Below, piece after piece: positions 16,736 through 28,105 of a DNA stretch of 64,000 nucleotides. The stretch spans positions 62,001-126,000 of the forward strand of contig NZ_JAHHZO010000002.1 of assembly GCF_018760785.1 (NCBI RefSeq), read 5' to 3'. The stretch comes from Rhizobium sp. CSW-27 (GTDB lineage Bacteria; Pseudomonadota; Alphaproteobacteria; Rhizobiales; Rhizobiaceae). Made by a program: the position numbers and the translations under genes. Each line of letters begins with the position of its first letter. Position 1 is the first letter of the stretch. Below the pieces are notes generated by a model. It was not told the DNA's origin. It saw only the letters and a list, made by a program, of their open reading frames with translations, and ran no database searches.

Positions 16736-18742
16736 TCAGGCCTGTTCCGCAAGCTGCTTGGTCCGGGCGGCCTCCGTCGCAACGACGGTTTCTGCCGGGA
16801 TGTAGTAATCGCGCTTGTAGTTGAAGGTGTGTGCGATCGAGACGACCAGGATGCCGAGGAAGGACAGGGCAGCCAGCCACCACATGTACCAGATCATGCC
16901 GAAGGCAAGCGCCACGCTCAGAGCCGACAGGATGACGCCCGTACCGGTGTTCTTCGGCATGTGGATCGGCTTGAAGCCTTCCAGCGGACGCACGTACCCG
17001 CGCTTCTTCATGTCGTACCAGCTGTCATGGTCGTGCACGACGGGGGTGAAGGCGAAGTTGTATTCCGGCGGCGGCGACGAGGTCGACCATTCCAGCGTGC
17101 GGGCATCCCAAGGGTCGCCGGTCGTGTCACGCAGCTGCTCGCGCTTGAAGAAGCTGACGACGAGCTGGATGACGAAGGAGCCGATGCCGAGCGCGATCAG
17201 GAAGGCGCCGAAGGCGGCAATCACGAACCAGATCTGCAGCGACGGATCCTCGAAGTGGTTGACGCGGCGCGTCACGCCCATCAGGCCGAGCACGTAGAGC
17301 GGCATGAAGGCGAAGTAGAAGCCGATCAGCCAGAACCAGAACGACATCTTGCCCCAGAACGGATCGAGCTTGTAGCCGAAGGCCTTCGGGAACCAGAAGT
17401 TCACGCCGGCCAACAGGCCGAACACCACGCCGCCGATGATCACGTTGTGGAAATGCGCGATCAGGAACAGCGAGTTGTGCAGCACGAAGTCGGCCGGGGG
17501 GACCGCCAGCATGACGCCCGACATGCCGCCGATGACGAAGGTCACCATGAAGCCGATCGTCCAGTACATCGGCACTTCATAGCGAATGCGGCCGCGATAC
17601 ATGGTGAACAGCCAGTTGAACATCTTCGCGCCCGTCGGGATCGAGATGATCATCGTGGTGATGCCGAAGAAGGCGTTGACGCTGGCACCCGAACCCATGG
17701 TGAAGAAGTGGTGCAGCCACACCAGATAGGACAGGATGGTGATGACGACGGTGGCATAGACCATCGAGGCATAGCCGAACAGGCGCTTGCCGGAGAAGGT
17801 CGATACGATTTCGGAGAAGATGCCGAAGGCCGGCAGGATCAGGATGTAGACTTCCGGGTGGCCCCAGATCCAGATGAGGTTCACATACATCATCGGATTG
17901 CCGCCGAGGTCGTTGGTGAAGAAATTCGTACCAGCGTAGCGGTCAAGGGTCAAAAGAACGAGCGTCGCCGTTAGGATCGGGAAGGAGGCGACGATCAGCA
18001 CGTTGGTGCAGAGCGAGGTCCAGGTGAAGATCGGCATCTTCATCATGGTCATGCCCGGAGCGCGCATCTTCACGATGGTGGCGATCAGGTTGATGCCTGA
18101 CAGGGTTGTTCCGACACCGGCCACCTGCAGGCCCCAGATGTAGTAATCCACCCCAACGCCCGGCGAATAGTCGGCACCCGAGAGCGGGGGATAGGCGAGC
18201 CAGCCGGTGCGGGCGAATTCGCCGACGAACAGCGACAGCATGATGATCACGGCGCCGGCTGCCGTCATCCAGAACGAGAAATTGTTCAGGAAGGGGAAGG
18301 ACACGTCGCGCGCGCCGATCTGCAGCGGAACCACGAAGTTCATCACGCCGGTGACGATCGGCATGGCGAAGAAGAAGATCATGATCACGCCATGGGCGGT
18401 GAAGACCTGATCATAGTGGTGCGGCGGCAGATAGCCTTCATTGCCGCCGAAGGCGATCGCCTGCTGCGTGCGCATCATCACCGCGTCGGCAAAGCCGCGC
18501 AGCAGCATGATGAGCGACAGGATGACGTACATGATGCCGATCTTCTTGTGATCGACGCTGGTGAACCATTCCTTCCAGAGATAGCCCCAGAGGCGGAAAT
18601 AGGTGAGGGCGCCAAGGACGGCGAGGCCGCCGAAGGCAACGGCGATGAAGGTCACCAGAATGATCGGCTCATGGGTGAAAGCCAGAGAATCCCATGACAA
18701 CCGACCGAAGATGAATTCCATCAGGTTAGTGTTCGTGAACAT
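16736..18742 (-). CDS. cyoB: Cytochrome o ubiquinol oxidase subunit I
   Basis: A 668-residue catalytic subunit of the bo-type quinol oxidase. It has the heme-copper oxidase signature: [15 protein letters not shown] with the low-spin heme histidine, [17 protein letters not shown] with the CuB/tyrosine site, [12 protein letters not shown] (CuB histidines), and [11 protein letters not shown] near the high-spin heme ligand. [12 protein letters not shown], a quinol-oxidase-specific N-terminal segment, separates it from cytochrome c oxidases. It oxidises ubiquinol, reduces oxygen and pumps protons. Confidence 0.98.
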   Translation of the reverse strand: MFTNTNLMEFIFGRLSWDSLAFTHEPIILVTFIAVAFGGLAVLGALTYFRLWGYLWKEWFTSVDHKKIGIMYVILSLIMLLRGFADAVMMRTQQAIAFGGNEGYLPPHHYDQVFTAHGVIMIFFFAMPIVTGVMNFVVPLQIGARDVSFPFLNNFSFWMTAAGAVIIMLSLFVGEFARTGWLAYPPLSGADYSPGVGVDYYIWGLQVAGVGTTLSGINLIATIVKMRAPGMTMMKMPIFTWTSLCTNVLIVASFPILTATLVLLTLDRYAGTNFFTNDLGGNPMMYVNLIWIWGHPEVYILILPAFGIFSEIVSTFSGKRLFGYASMVYATVVITILSYLVWLHHFFTMGSGASVNAFFGITTMIISIPTGAKMFNWLFTMYRGRIRYEVPMYWTIGFMVTFVIGGMSGVMLAVPPADFVLHNSLFLIAHFHNVIIGGVVFGLLAGVNFWFPKAFGYKLDPFWGKMSFWFWLIGFYFAFMPLYVLGLMGVTRRVNHFEDPSLQIWFVIAAFGAFLIALGIGSFVIQLVVSFFKREQLRDTTGDPWDARTLEWSTSSPPPEYNFAFTPVVHDHDSWYDMKKRGYVRPLEGFKPIHMPKNTGTGVILSALSVALAFGMIWYMWWLAALSFLGILVVSIAHTFNYKRDYYIPAETVVATEAARTKQLAEQA

Positions 18743-18769
18743 GGTCGTTTCCAGTCCGTCTCAGCCGCG

Positions 18770-19900
18770 TTAAGGCTTGGGGTTTGTGTTCAGCTGGTCG
18801 GGAGCCGCGCCATGGCCTTCATGGCCTTCGTCGGCGGCGGCCGCAGGGGCGTTGACGCCCTCGGCTTCCTGACCCTGCTTTGCACCATGGCCGGTGGCCG
18901 GATGCGTTGCGCCCGGACCGGCATCGACGGCCCAGCGGGTATCGTATTCGAGGCGCTGGCGATTTTCCTCGCTGTCGACGCCGGCGCCGCCCATCATGTC
19001 GATGTGCATCATCTCGTTGACGCACATCTGGCCCGGCTTGACGCACAGGTTGAGGATCGCCTCGTAGAGACCGTTCTCGACGGCAGCGTAGTAGGTGACC
19101 GGCACGCGGCTGCTCGGGCGCTCAAGCTTCAGGTAGGCGTCGCGGTTGAGCGTCGATCCCTGGCTCTTCACGCGGCTGACCCAGTCGGCGAAGCCGGCAT
19201 TGCTGAGGCCGTGGAACTTGAAGCGCATGCCGGAGAAGCCGTCGCCGCTGTAATTGGCGGAAAAGCCCTCGTAGACGCCTTCCTTGTTCATCACCGCGTG
19301 CAGCTTGGTCTGCATGCCCGGCATGGCGTAGATCTGGCCTGCGAGTGCAGGAATGTAGAAGGAGTTCATCACGGTCGAGCCGGTGATCTTGAACTCGATC
19401 GGCGTATCGATCGGAGCCGCGATCTCGTTGACCGTCGCGATGCCCTGTTCCGGATAGAGGAACAGCCACTTCCAGTCGAGCGCCACCACCTCGATGGTGA
19501 TCGGCTTCGTCTCGGCCGTCACCGGGCGCTCCGCGTCGATGCGGTCGAGCGGCCGGTAGGGGTCGAGCTGATGGGTGCTGACCCAGGTGACGGCGCCGAG
19601 CGCGATGATGATGGCCAGCGGCGCCGACCAGATCACCACTTCGAGCCGGGTGGAATGATGCCATTCCGGATCGTACTTGGCGGTCGTGTTGGAGCGCCGG
19701 TAATGCCACGCGAAATAGAGCGTGAGGCAGATCACCGGCACGATGATCAGGAGCATCAGGGCGACCGAGACGAGGATCAGGTCACGCTGCTGCACGGCGA
19801 TGTCGCCAGACGGCGACATCACGACGAGATTACAGCCCGACAGGGCCAGTGGTAAGGTCAGGGCACTAAGCCGGCGAATGAGCTTCATCAACCGTGGCAT
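18770..19900 (-). CDS. cyoA: Cytochrome o ubiquinol oxidase subunit II, lipoprotein
   Basis: A 376-residue subunit II. A lipobox (LALSGC, Cys at about residue 23) follows a basic N terminus; two membrane segments (about 40-65 and 88-108) precede the periplasmic cupredoxin domain with EVVALDWKWLFLYPEQGIA and NEIAAPIDTPI. The CuA cysteine and histidine ligands of cytochrome c oxidases are missing, as expected for a quinol oxidase. A C-terminal extension (after about residue 320) rich in Ala, Gly, Glu and His is longer than in E. coli CyoA. The start is uncertain: an ATG at 19888 is the alternative, and neither has a strong ribosome-binding site. Confidence 0.95.
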   Translation of the reverse strand: MPRLMKLIRRLSALTLPLALSGCNLVVMSPSGDIAVQQRDLILVSVALMLLIIVPVICLTLYFAWHYRRSNTTAKYDPEWHHSTRLEVVIWSAPLAIIIALGAVTWVSTHQLDPYRPLDRIDAERPVTAETKPITIEVVALDWKWLFLYPEQGIATVNEIAAPIDTPIEFKITGSTVMNSFYIPALAGQIYAMPGMQTKLHAVMNKEGVYEGFSANYSGDGFSGMRFKFHGLSNAGFADWVSRVKSQGSTLNRDAYLKLERPSSRVPVTYYAAVENGLYEAILNLCVKPGQMCVNEMMHIDMMGGAGVDSEENRQRLEYDTRWAVDAGPGATHPATGHGAKQGQEAEGVNAPAAAADEGHEGHGAAPDQLNTNPKP

Positions 19901-20234
19901 CTTTCAGTTCGAAATTTGCGTTTTGTCTACTTGCGACTAAAGCAGGAAGTCACTGCTCCCTATGAGGTCTTTCGTCGCAGTGCAAAACATTTTCGTGCAG
20001 TGCACCCGGAACCCACAGGGCGAGAGGCTGTTTTAGGGGCCGCGCGCTGAATAATCGGCTAACGACGCATAAGGCCTGTTACGGGATGGTAAACGAAGAC
20101 CATTAAGCGGCGTTAACACGCCGGGAATACGGCAGAATTTGGAACTTCCCGCATTTCGTACTTGATAACGGCCAAATATGCATCATCCTCTCCCTTGGGG
20201 AGGCGACTATTCGCCGCACAGGAGGAGTGCATTC
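19901..20234. other. Divergent cyoA/MHS transporter promoter region
   Basis: A 334-bp non-coding stretch, partly A+T-rich (20040-20180). It contains the GCAGTGCA pair at 19977-20004 near cyoA and the ribosome-binding site AGGAGG at 20220-20225 for the rightward gene. No gene is visible. Confidence 0.5.
19977..20004. promoter_or_regulatory. Two GCAGTGCA repeats one double-turn apart upstream of cyoA
   Basis: GCAGTGCA occurs at 19977-19984 and again at 19997-20004, a period of exactly 20 bp, which puts both on the same DNA face. The second copy is part of the palindrome GTGCAGTGCAC (19995-20005). They lie about 75-105 bp upstream of cyoA, a suitable distance for an activator or repressor. The binding protein is unknown. 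Confidence 0.35.
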
Positions 20235-21584
20235 ATGACTACAGCAGCTGGAAATCCCACTTCATCCGACTTCGAGCGCGACGCCCGACGCATGCATGAC
20301 GACAAGCCGCTGTCGCCCGGCAGCATCGCGATCGGTGTCATCATCGGGCGCATGTCGGAATTTTTCGACTTTTTCGTTTATGGCATCGCTTCGGTGCTGG
20401 TTTTTCCCTATCTGGTGTTCACCTTTGCCGGCGATCCGGTGACGGCGACGCTGATGTCCTTTGCCGTCTTTTCGCTGGCCTTTATTGCGCGGCCGGTGGG
20501 ATCGCTGTTCTTCATGTGGATCGACCGCACCTATGGCCGCGGCTCGAAACTCACCATCGCGCTGTTCGTGCTGGGCGGCTCCACCGCCTCGCTTGCCTTC
20601 CTGCCGGGCTATGAAAGCGTCGGCGTATGGTCGGTGGCGTTTCTGGCGCTGTTTCGCCTCGGCCAGGGTTTTGCCCTGGGCGGCGCCTGGGACGGCATGG
20701 CCTCGCTGCTGGCGCTGAATGCGCCGAAGCAGCATCGCGGCTGGTATGCCATGATGCCGCAGCTTGGCGCTCCCTTCGGCTTTGCGCTGGCCAGCGCCCT
20801 GTTCGGCTACTTCTATTCCAGCCTTTCGCAGCAGGATTTCCTGACCTGGGGCTGGCGCTACCCGTTCTTCGTCGCCTTTGCCATCAACGTGGTGGCGCTG
20901 TTTGCCCGCCTGCGCATCGTGGCGAGCCGGGAGTTCGGCGAATTGTTCGAAAGCCATGAACTGCAGCCGCGCGCAGTGTCCGAGACCATCGCGGTGCATG
21001 GCCGCGACATCCTGCTCGGCGCGTTCGTGCCGCTGGCAAGCTTTGCCATGTTCCACCTCGTCACCATTTTCCCGCTGAGCTGGGTCACACTGCATGGCGG
21101 CCAGTCGCCGGGCGAATTCCTGTTCGTGCAGATCATCGGTGCCATGGTCGGTCTCGGCGCGGTGGTGGTATCCGGGGCTCTGGCGGATCGTATCGGCCGG
21201 CGCAAGCAGCTGATGGTCGGCGCCGTCATCATCGCGATCTTCAGCTTCTCCGCACCCTTCCTGCTGGATGCCGGCGGTCGCGGCCAGGATGCCTTCATCA
21301 TCATCGGCTTCGGCATTCTCGGCCTTTCCTTCGGTCAGGCGTCCGGTGCCGTCTCCTCGCGCTTTGCCCAGGAATACCGCTATACCGGTTCGGCGCTGAC
21401 CTCGGATCTCGCCTGGCTGGTGGGAGCCGGCTTTGCACCGCTGGTGGCGCTGGGCCTTGCCAGCAAGTTCGGCATCATCTTCATCGGCGGCTACCTGATC
21501 TCGGGCGCGATCTGTACGCTGGCGGCGCTGACGCTGAGCCGCATTCTCGACGCGGCCGAGCACCAGGCGCCGGCACAGCGCTGA
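20235..21584 (+). CDS. MHS-type major facilitator transporter
   Basis: A 449-residue, twelve-segment transporter of the metabolite:H+ symporter group. IGRMSEFFDFFVYGIAS at the first membrane segment is the MHS signature; DRTYGRGSK and ADRIGRRKQLMVG are the two cytoplasmic loop motifs between segments 2/3 and 8/9, and FRLGQGFALGGAWDGMA is the conserved segment 4-5 motif. Substrates of the group are organic acids such as shikimate, ketoglutarate or proline/betaine; the sequence does not show which. The ATG at 20235 follows AGGAGG. A terminator lies about 100 bp after the stop. Confidence 0.88.
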   Translation: MTTAAGNPTSSDFERDARRMHDDKPLSPGSIAIGVIIGRMSEFFDFFVYGIASVLVFPYLVFTFAGDPVTATLMSFAVFSLAFIARPVGSLFFMWIDRTYGRGSKLTIALFVLGGSTASLAFLPGYESVGVWSVAFLALFRLGQGFALGGAWDGMASLLALNAPKQHRGWYAMMPQLGAPFGFALASALFGYFYSSLSQQDFLTWGWRYPFFVAFAINVVALFARLRIVASREFGELFESHELQPRAVSETIAVHGRDILLGAFVPLASFAMFHLVTIFPLSWVTLHGGQSPGEFLFVQIIGAMVGLGAVVVSGALADRIGRRKQLMVGAVIIAIFSFSAPFLLDAGGRGQDAFIIIGFGILGLSFGQASGAVSSRFAQEYRYTGSALTSDLAWLVGAGFAPLVALGLASKFGIIFIGGYLISGAICTLAALTLSRILDAAEHQAPAQR

Positions 21585-21681
21585 GCCTCAGCCCTTCGCC
21601 TGCAGGCCTGCCATCTCCCCGGGCAGGCCGGGTGGATGAAGCGCAACGAGATGAAGCGCAATGACGAGACACGAGGACAGA

Positions 21682-21714
21682 CCCGGCCGCGATCCGCTGG
21701 CCGGGTTTTCTTTT
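21682..21714 (+). terminator. Rho-independent terminator after the MHS transporter
   Basis: CCCGGCC (21682-21688) and GGCCGGG (21699-21705) form a stem with a 10-nt loop, followed by TTTTCTTTT. It is downstream of the transporter gene and upstream of the hydratase gene, so the two are probably separate transcripts. Confidence 0.8.
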
Positions 21715-21797
21715 GCGTCGTCCTGTCCCAGCAGGCGTTGCAGATTGCCAGCGGCCATGCCACGGCTTGATCGGACAACAGGGGGAGATTCGTCAGC

Positions 21798-22550
21798 GTG
21801 AACAGCGATTTGCAGCAAACGGAAATTTCGCGGGCCGCCGGTATCCTGCGCGATGCCATCCGCAACCGCACGGGCCTGGAACGGGATCTGCTTTCGATCT
21901 CCGGTGAAGCGACCGGCTATGCCGTGCAGTCCGCCCTTGCCGGTGAGCTCGGCATCGGTACGCCGGCCGGTTACAAGCTGTCACTGCGCAAGGATGCCAT
22001 CCTCGCCGCACCGCTGCTCTTCGTCAGCGAGGCGCTGCAGGCCGCTTTCGAGCCCGGCATCAAGGTGGAGATCGAACTGGCGCTGACCCTGTCCGAGGAT
22101 CTTTCGCCGCGGGCCGAACCCTATCGCCGCGAGGACGTGCTCGAGGCCATCAGCAGCGTCGCGATCGGTGTCGAGCTGGTGCGCAGCCGCTATGTCGATG
22201 GTCCGCGCGACAGCCTGGCGCATCTTCTTGCCGACTGCATGAGCAATGTCGGCTATCTGGTCGGGCCGCAGCTCGATCCCTGCCTGCTCTTGCCAGATGC
22301 CGCACTCGGCCGGCTGCGGCTCGTCAACGGGGAAACGGTGCTGTTCGATGATGCAGCGCGGCATCCCGATGGCGATCCGCTGGCGGCGGTGCTTCGCGCC
22401 GCCAATGCCGGCCTGCCGATGGGCGGCCATCTGCGCAAGGGACAGGTGGTGACGACCGGCACGCTGTCCGGTGCACCGCTCATTCCGGCACCCTCTGCCT
22501 TTGCGGTGGAGCTTGGCGGGCAGAGCCTCACCGCGACGCTTCTTGCCTGA
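21798..22550 (+). CDS. 2-keto-4-pentenoate hydratase-type protein (FAH fold)
   Basis: A 250-residue protein with the layout of the MhpD/2-oxopent-4-enoate hydratase branch of the fumarylacetoacetase superfamily: an N-terminal helical part, GTPAGYKLSLR, the acidic metal-binding segment KVEIELALTLSEDL, and the C-terminal VVTTGTLSGAPLIP. These enzymes hydrate 2-hydroxypentadienoate-like intermediates of aromatic catabolism or decarboxylate related 2-keto acids. The GTG at 21798 is preceded by GGGGGAG. No other catabolic gene is adjacent, so the substrate is open. Confidence 0.75.
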   Translation: MNSDLQQTEISRAAGILRDAIRNRTGLERDLLSISGEATGYAVQSALAGELGIGTPAGYKLSLRKDAILAAPLLFVSEALQAAFEPGIKVEIELALTLSEDLSPRAEPYRREDVLEAISSVAIGVELVRSRYVDGPRDSLAHLLADCMSNVGYLVGPQLDPCLLLPDAALGRLRLVNGETVLFDDAARHPDGDPLAAVLRAANAGLPMGGHLRKGQVVTTGTLSGAPLIPAPSAFAVELGGQSLTATLLA

Positions 22551-22560
22551 ATAAAGCTAA

Positions 22561-22586
22561 AGGCGCCCGCATCGCTGCGGGCGCCT
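22561..22586. terminator. Bidirectional-looking hairpin terminator between converging genes
   Basis: AGGCGCCCGC (22561-22570) and GCGGGCGCCT (22577-22586) form a perfect 10-bp stem with a 6-nt loop between the hydratase stop and the parA stop. On the leftward strand it is followed by TTTAGCTTTATT, so it best fits parA; the rightward tail is weak. Confidence 0.75.
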
Positions 22587-22608
22587 GAGGTTTCCGCCGG
22601 GCGGTGGA

Positions 22609-23367
22609 TCAGGCAGCCTTGCGCTGCTTGGCGGATTCCGCTTTGGGAGCTTTCGGCGCCTTGGCCTTGGTGGCATCCGCCTTGGCGGTTTTCGGCTTTG
22701 CCACCTTCATCGGGACAAGCGACATGATTTCCTCGGCAAACAGGCGGGCATTCTCCTGTGCCTTGTCGAGATTGCTGACGCGCTCGGCTTCCATGGTGTG
22801 AAGCGTGCCGCCGGTAACGAACATGTCGCGATAGGCGGCGCGCTCGATGAGGGCGGTCTCCAGCACATGCACCTGCTGCTCGGCCAGCAGCGCCTTCACC
22901 GCCATCAGCGCCCGCGTCGTGATGATCGAGTTGATGCGGGTCAGCACGACGGAATGGGCGATGCGGATGTCGCACTGCGCGGCCAGTTCCTTGAGGATTT
23001 CCAGCACCTGCGCGGCGCCGACGGCATCCATGGCGCAACCCTGGACGGGGATCATCACCCGGTCGGACAGGCCGATCGACTTGGCGAGCAGCGGTGTCAC
23101 GCCACCGGCAACGTCGATGATGACATAGTCCATCTTCTTGCCGAGCGTCTTCACCTGCTGCTCGATGGTCTCTTCGGTGACGTCGGAGACGACGGTGAAG
23201 TTCATCGGCTTTTCGCAGAGACGCTGCCAGCGGGTGATCCACTGCTGCGGATCGGTATCGAGAAGCGCAACGCGCAGGCCGCGCTGGGCCAGTTCCGCTG
23301 CCAGAACGAGAGCAACCGTGGTCTTTCCGGCTCCCCCCTTTGTATTCGCAAATGTGATCGTGGGCAT
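22609..23367 (-). CDS. Orphan ParA-family ATPase with Lys/Ala-rich tail
   Basis: A 252-residue P-loop ATPase of the ParA/Soj superfamily. The deviant Walker A KGGAGKTT lies at residues 10-17, Walker A-prime (VALLDTDPQQWITRW) follows, and YVIIDVAGG is Walker B. There is no N-terminal DNA-binding domain and no parB next to it. The last 35 residues or so are a basic, low-complexity Lys/Ala/Pro tail that could bind nucleic acid. Related small ParA proteins position chromosomes, plasmids, chemoreceptors or T-DNA complexes (VirC1). The cargo cannot be deduced here. Confidence 0.85.
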   Translation of the reverse strand: MPTITFANTKGGAGKTTVALVLAAELAQRGLRVALLDTDPQQWITRWQRLCEKPMNFTVVSDVTEETIEQQVKTLGKKMDYVIIDVAGGVTPLLAKSIGLSDRVMIPVQGCAMDAVGAAQVLEILKELAAQCDIRIAHSVVLTRINSIITTRALMAVKALLAEQQVHVLETALIERAAYRDMFVTGGTLHTMEAERVSNLDKAQENARLFAEEIMSLVPMKVAKPKTAKADATKAKAPKAPKAESAKQRKAA

Positions 23368-23729
23368 AGCTTAACCTCGAGATGACAATATTGGGAATCA
23401 TCCTGTGCGAGGGCGCTCTCGACTTTGATCATTCTTGTGTGGGTGACAGGCTTTGCTCAGAGATGATGCGCGATCATTGTCCATGAAGCTTGCGTGACGC
23501 TGGTGAAAACCCCGAAAAGCCCGCATTTCCGGGCTTTTTAGGACGTCGGCAGGTTCGGTTGCGGCCGCTGTTCCTCAAAATCGCCCCTGGGTTGTCGAGG
23601 CGTGCGGGAGCATGCCGACTTGGCCGGCTAGCCGACGGATCATCCGCCGGCATCGCCGTCGCTCCTGCGCAACCTTTCCATTCGGTGCCCGTTCTATCGT
23701 CGGTCTCCTCCATCAAAAGGCTTGCCCGC
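23368..23729. other. Divergent parA/treZ region holding an unassigned terminator
   Basis: A 362-bp non-coding stretch. Its main feature is the rightward intrinsic terminator at 23515-23539, which no annotated gene explains. The part after 23540 is GC-rich and probably holds the treZ leader; no conserved coding frame is visible upstream of the treZ GTG. Confidence 0.45.
23515..23539 (+). terminator. Rho-independent terminator without an upstream gene
   Basis: AAAAGCCCG (23515-23523) and CGGGCTTTT (23530-23538) form a stem with a 6-nt loop and a T5 end. It is oriented rightward, 190 bp before treZ and 150 bp after the divergent parA start. It could end a small RNA starting in 23370-23480 or act as an attenuator in the treZ leader. 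Confidence 0.6.
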
Positions 23730-25494
<1,765 letters not shown>

Positions 25495-25502
<8 letters not shown>

Positions 25503-27357
25503 ACCTGGCCGTTTTGACCCCAACAATCGTCCACCCGCTGCCGTGCCGCTGGATGGGCTGGCGCGCCAGCACGGCATCGCCTTCACCCGGCCGGAACCCG
25601 ACGGCACGGAGGTGCCGATCTCCCGGACAACCAAGCGAAAGATCCTCGCGGCGCTCAATGTGGCGCTTGACGATGAGGCTGCCGCCGCCATGCCGGCCTG
25701 CTATCTGCCGCCGCTGCTCTCCGGCGAGCGGGTCTGGGGGCTGACGCTGCAGCTTTACGAATTGCGCTCCGGCCGCAACTGGGGCATTGGCGATTTCGCC
25801 GATCTGGCCGAGATCTGTCATCTGGCCGGCGAATGGGGGGCGGATTTCATCGGTCTCAACCCGCTGCACGCCCCGTTCCTGGCCGATCCCGGCCGCTGCA
25901 GCCCCTATGAACCGTCCAGCCGCCGCTGGCTCAATCCGCTTTACATTGCCGTGGATCGCCTGCCGGGCTATGCGCCGGAGCCGGATCTGTCCGCCGACCT
26001 CGAAGGATTGCGGGCGGGGGAACTGGTCGATTATCCGGCGGTCGCGGCGGTGAAGCTTGCGGCCTTGCGCCGGTTCTGGCGCGTGTGGCGCGAAGGAAAC
26101 GACAAGGTCTATACGCCTGCCTGCTTCGATGCCTTCTGCCGGCAGGGCAGCGAGAGTCTCAGGCTGCATGCACTGTTCGAGACGATCTCAATGGACATGG
26201 TGGCACGCGGCCACGCCGCCGGCTGGCACGACTGGCCGCAGGAGATGCGCGATGCGAGGAGCCCCGCCGTCCAGGCCTTTTCCCAGTCGCGGCAGGACGA
26301 GATCGAATTTCACATGTTCCTGCAGTGGCTTGCGCATGTGCAGCTGTCGGATGCGGTGGGGGCGGCGGAGCGTGCCGGCCTGCGCATCGGCCTCTACCTC
26401 GACCTTGCCGTCGGTGAGGCACTCGACGGTGCGGCCACCTGGAGCGAGCCGCAGATCTATCTGTCGTCGGCCAGCATCGGCGGCCCGCCGGACCCCTGGG
26501 CCGTCGACGGTCAGGACTGGCGGCTTGCGGCTTTCCTGCCGTCCGCCATCGCCGAAGGGGAGGAGCCGCCCTATCGCCGCATGCTGGATGCTGCCATGCG
26601 CTATGCCGGTGCGGTGCGCATCGATCATGCCGCAGCGCTTGGCCGGCTGTTTCTCGTACCTTTCGACAGCCCTCCGTCCGAAGGCGCCTATGTGGATTAT
26701 CCGAAGGAGGCGCTGCTGCAGGTGCTGTCCGAGGCCTCGCATGATCACCAGTGCCTGGTGATCGGCGAGGATCTCGGCAACCTGCCGCCGGGCCTGAAGG
26801 AGGATCTGGCGCGTGCCAACCTGCTTTCCTACCGCATTTTCTCCTATGAGCGTGATCAGGACGGCTTCATTGCGGCGGCGGATTACCCGGCGCTGTCGCT
26901 GGCCTGCATTTCCACCCACGATCACCAGACGCTGGGCGGCTGGTGGGCCGGTGCCGATATTAGCGCCCGCGCCGAGCATGGACTGGTGCCGCAGGCGACG
27001 GCCGATCAGGATCTTGCGCAGCGAGAGACGGAGCGCGCCGATCTTGTGCGCCTTGTGGGTGCCGAGGATCTGGCCGCCCCCGCGCCGGACAGCGTTTCCC
27101 TGAAGGGAGACGATCTCGACCGCCTGATCGTTTCGCTGCATCGCCTGATGGCGCGCACACCTTCCATGCTGCTCGGCGTGCGGCTCGCCGATCTCACGAA
27201 GGAGCCGGAGCCGACCAATATCCCCGGCACCAGCGAAAGCCATCCCAACTGGCAGCGCAAGCTTTCCGTGAATCTGGACGAGCTAGACGACCTGCCGCTG
27301 GTGGTGGAGGTGACGGCAGCACTGCGCGCCGAGCGGCCACGGCAGGTCGGTCCGTGA
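25495..27357 (+). CDS. malQ: 4-alpha-glucanotransferase (amylomaltase)
   Basis: A 620-residue GH77 enzyme that transfers maltodextrin segments between glucans. Landmarks are RSGRNWGIGDFADL, the catalytic-nucleophile region AVRIDHAAALGRLFLVP, the acid/base segment LVIGEDLGNLP, STHDHQTLGGWW, and the C-terminal NIPGTSESHPNWQRK. The ATG at 25495 overlaps the treZ stop (ATGGCTGA), with GGAG at 8-nt spacing, so translation is coupled. With treZ it links glycogen/maltodextrin turnover to trehalose formation. Confidence 0.95.
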
Positions 27358-27418
27358 GTTGACGTCTGCGGCTCGCTCTTCTACGAGCCGACAGGAGCAC
27401 ACATCATGGGAGCCGCCA

Positions 27419-27970
27419 GTGGCCTCGCTCGAGCCTATCGTCATCAGCAATTGGTCGCCGATGTGGGAGCGTAGCTTTCGTGCGAAGGCGGAAGCTATCC
27501 GCGCCGCACTGGGTCCACTGGCGATCCGGATTGACCATATCGGATCGACATCCGTTAATGGGCTTGCCGCAAAGCCGATCATAGACATTCAGGTTTCGGT
27601 CAAGGCTTTCGACCCTATCGAGAGCCTTGTCTCGCCATTGGAGCGATGTGGTTACACGTGGCGCTCGACCAATGCAGAGCGGACAAAGCGATACTTCCGG
27701 GAGCGTCCTGGGACTGAGCGGACCCATATTCACGTGCGACTGTCTGGCAGTTGGCACGAACAGTGGGCTCTTCTGTTTCGCGACTACATGAGGACGCACC
27801 CATCAGAGCAGGCCGCCTATGCGGCTTTGAAAATGGATCTGGCCCAAAGACATCGGAACGATCGTAAAGCCTACACGGACGGAAAGGACGATTTTCTGTG
27901 GGGCGTTATCCGACGTGCAGACCAATGGGCCGCGGTGACGGGCTGGGAACCGTCTGAGACGGACGCCTAA
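27419..27970 (+). CDS. GrpB-family (UPF0157) nucleotidyltransferase-like protein
   Basis: A 183-residue protein of the GrpB/UPF0157 family, which has a nucleotidyltransferase-like fold of unproven function. Typical elements are SWSPMWERSF-like N terminus, IDHIGSTSVNGLAAKPIIDI with the conserved GSTSV and acidic metal site, and RTHIHVRLSGSWHEQWALLFRDYMRTHP. A GTG at 27419 follows GGGAG and is my start choice; the only nearby ATG is out of frame. The gene is visibly lower in G+C and uses more A/T third positions than its neighbours, suggesting later acquisition. Confidence 0.85.
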   Translation: MASLEPIVISNWSPMWERSFRAKAEAIRAALGPLAIRIDHIGSTSVNGLAAKPIIDIQVSVKAFDPIESLVSPLERCGYTWRSTNAERTKRYFRERPGTERTHIHVRLSGSWHEQWALLFRDYMRTHPSEQAAYAALKMDLAQRHRNDRKAYTDGKDDFLWGVIRRADQWAAVTGWEPSETDA

Positions 27971-28105
27971 AGCCCTGTCCGTCCTGCCGCAGCGATCTTT
28001 CGGTGAGCAAATCCCGCTGCAAGACAGACACGATGTCAGCAGATCTCCCAACTTCACTTTGCCGGGCTATGACCGAACAGCCACGGCCCGCTTCTCCCTT
28101 GGCCT

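Noticed and set aside
20162..20175. FixK/FNR-like site TTGAT-AACG-GCCAA between cyoA and the MHS transporter
   Set aside because: Only one half-site is good (8 of 10 overall), it is 260 bp from cyoA, and the closer gene has no known link to oxygen.
21635..21661. Tandem 12-bp repeat GATGAAGCGCAA (two copies, 15-bp period)
   Set aside because: Only two copies in a transcribed 3' region before a terminator; no sign of an operator or mobile element end.
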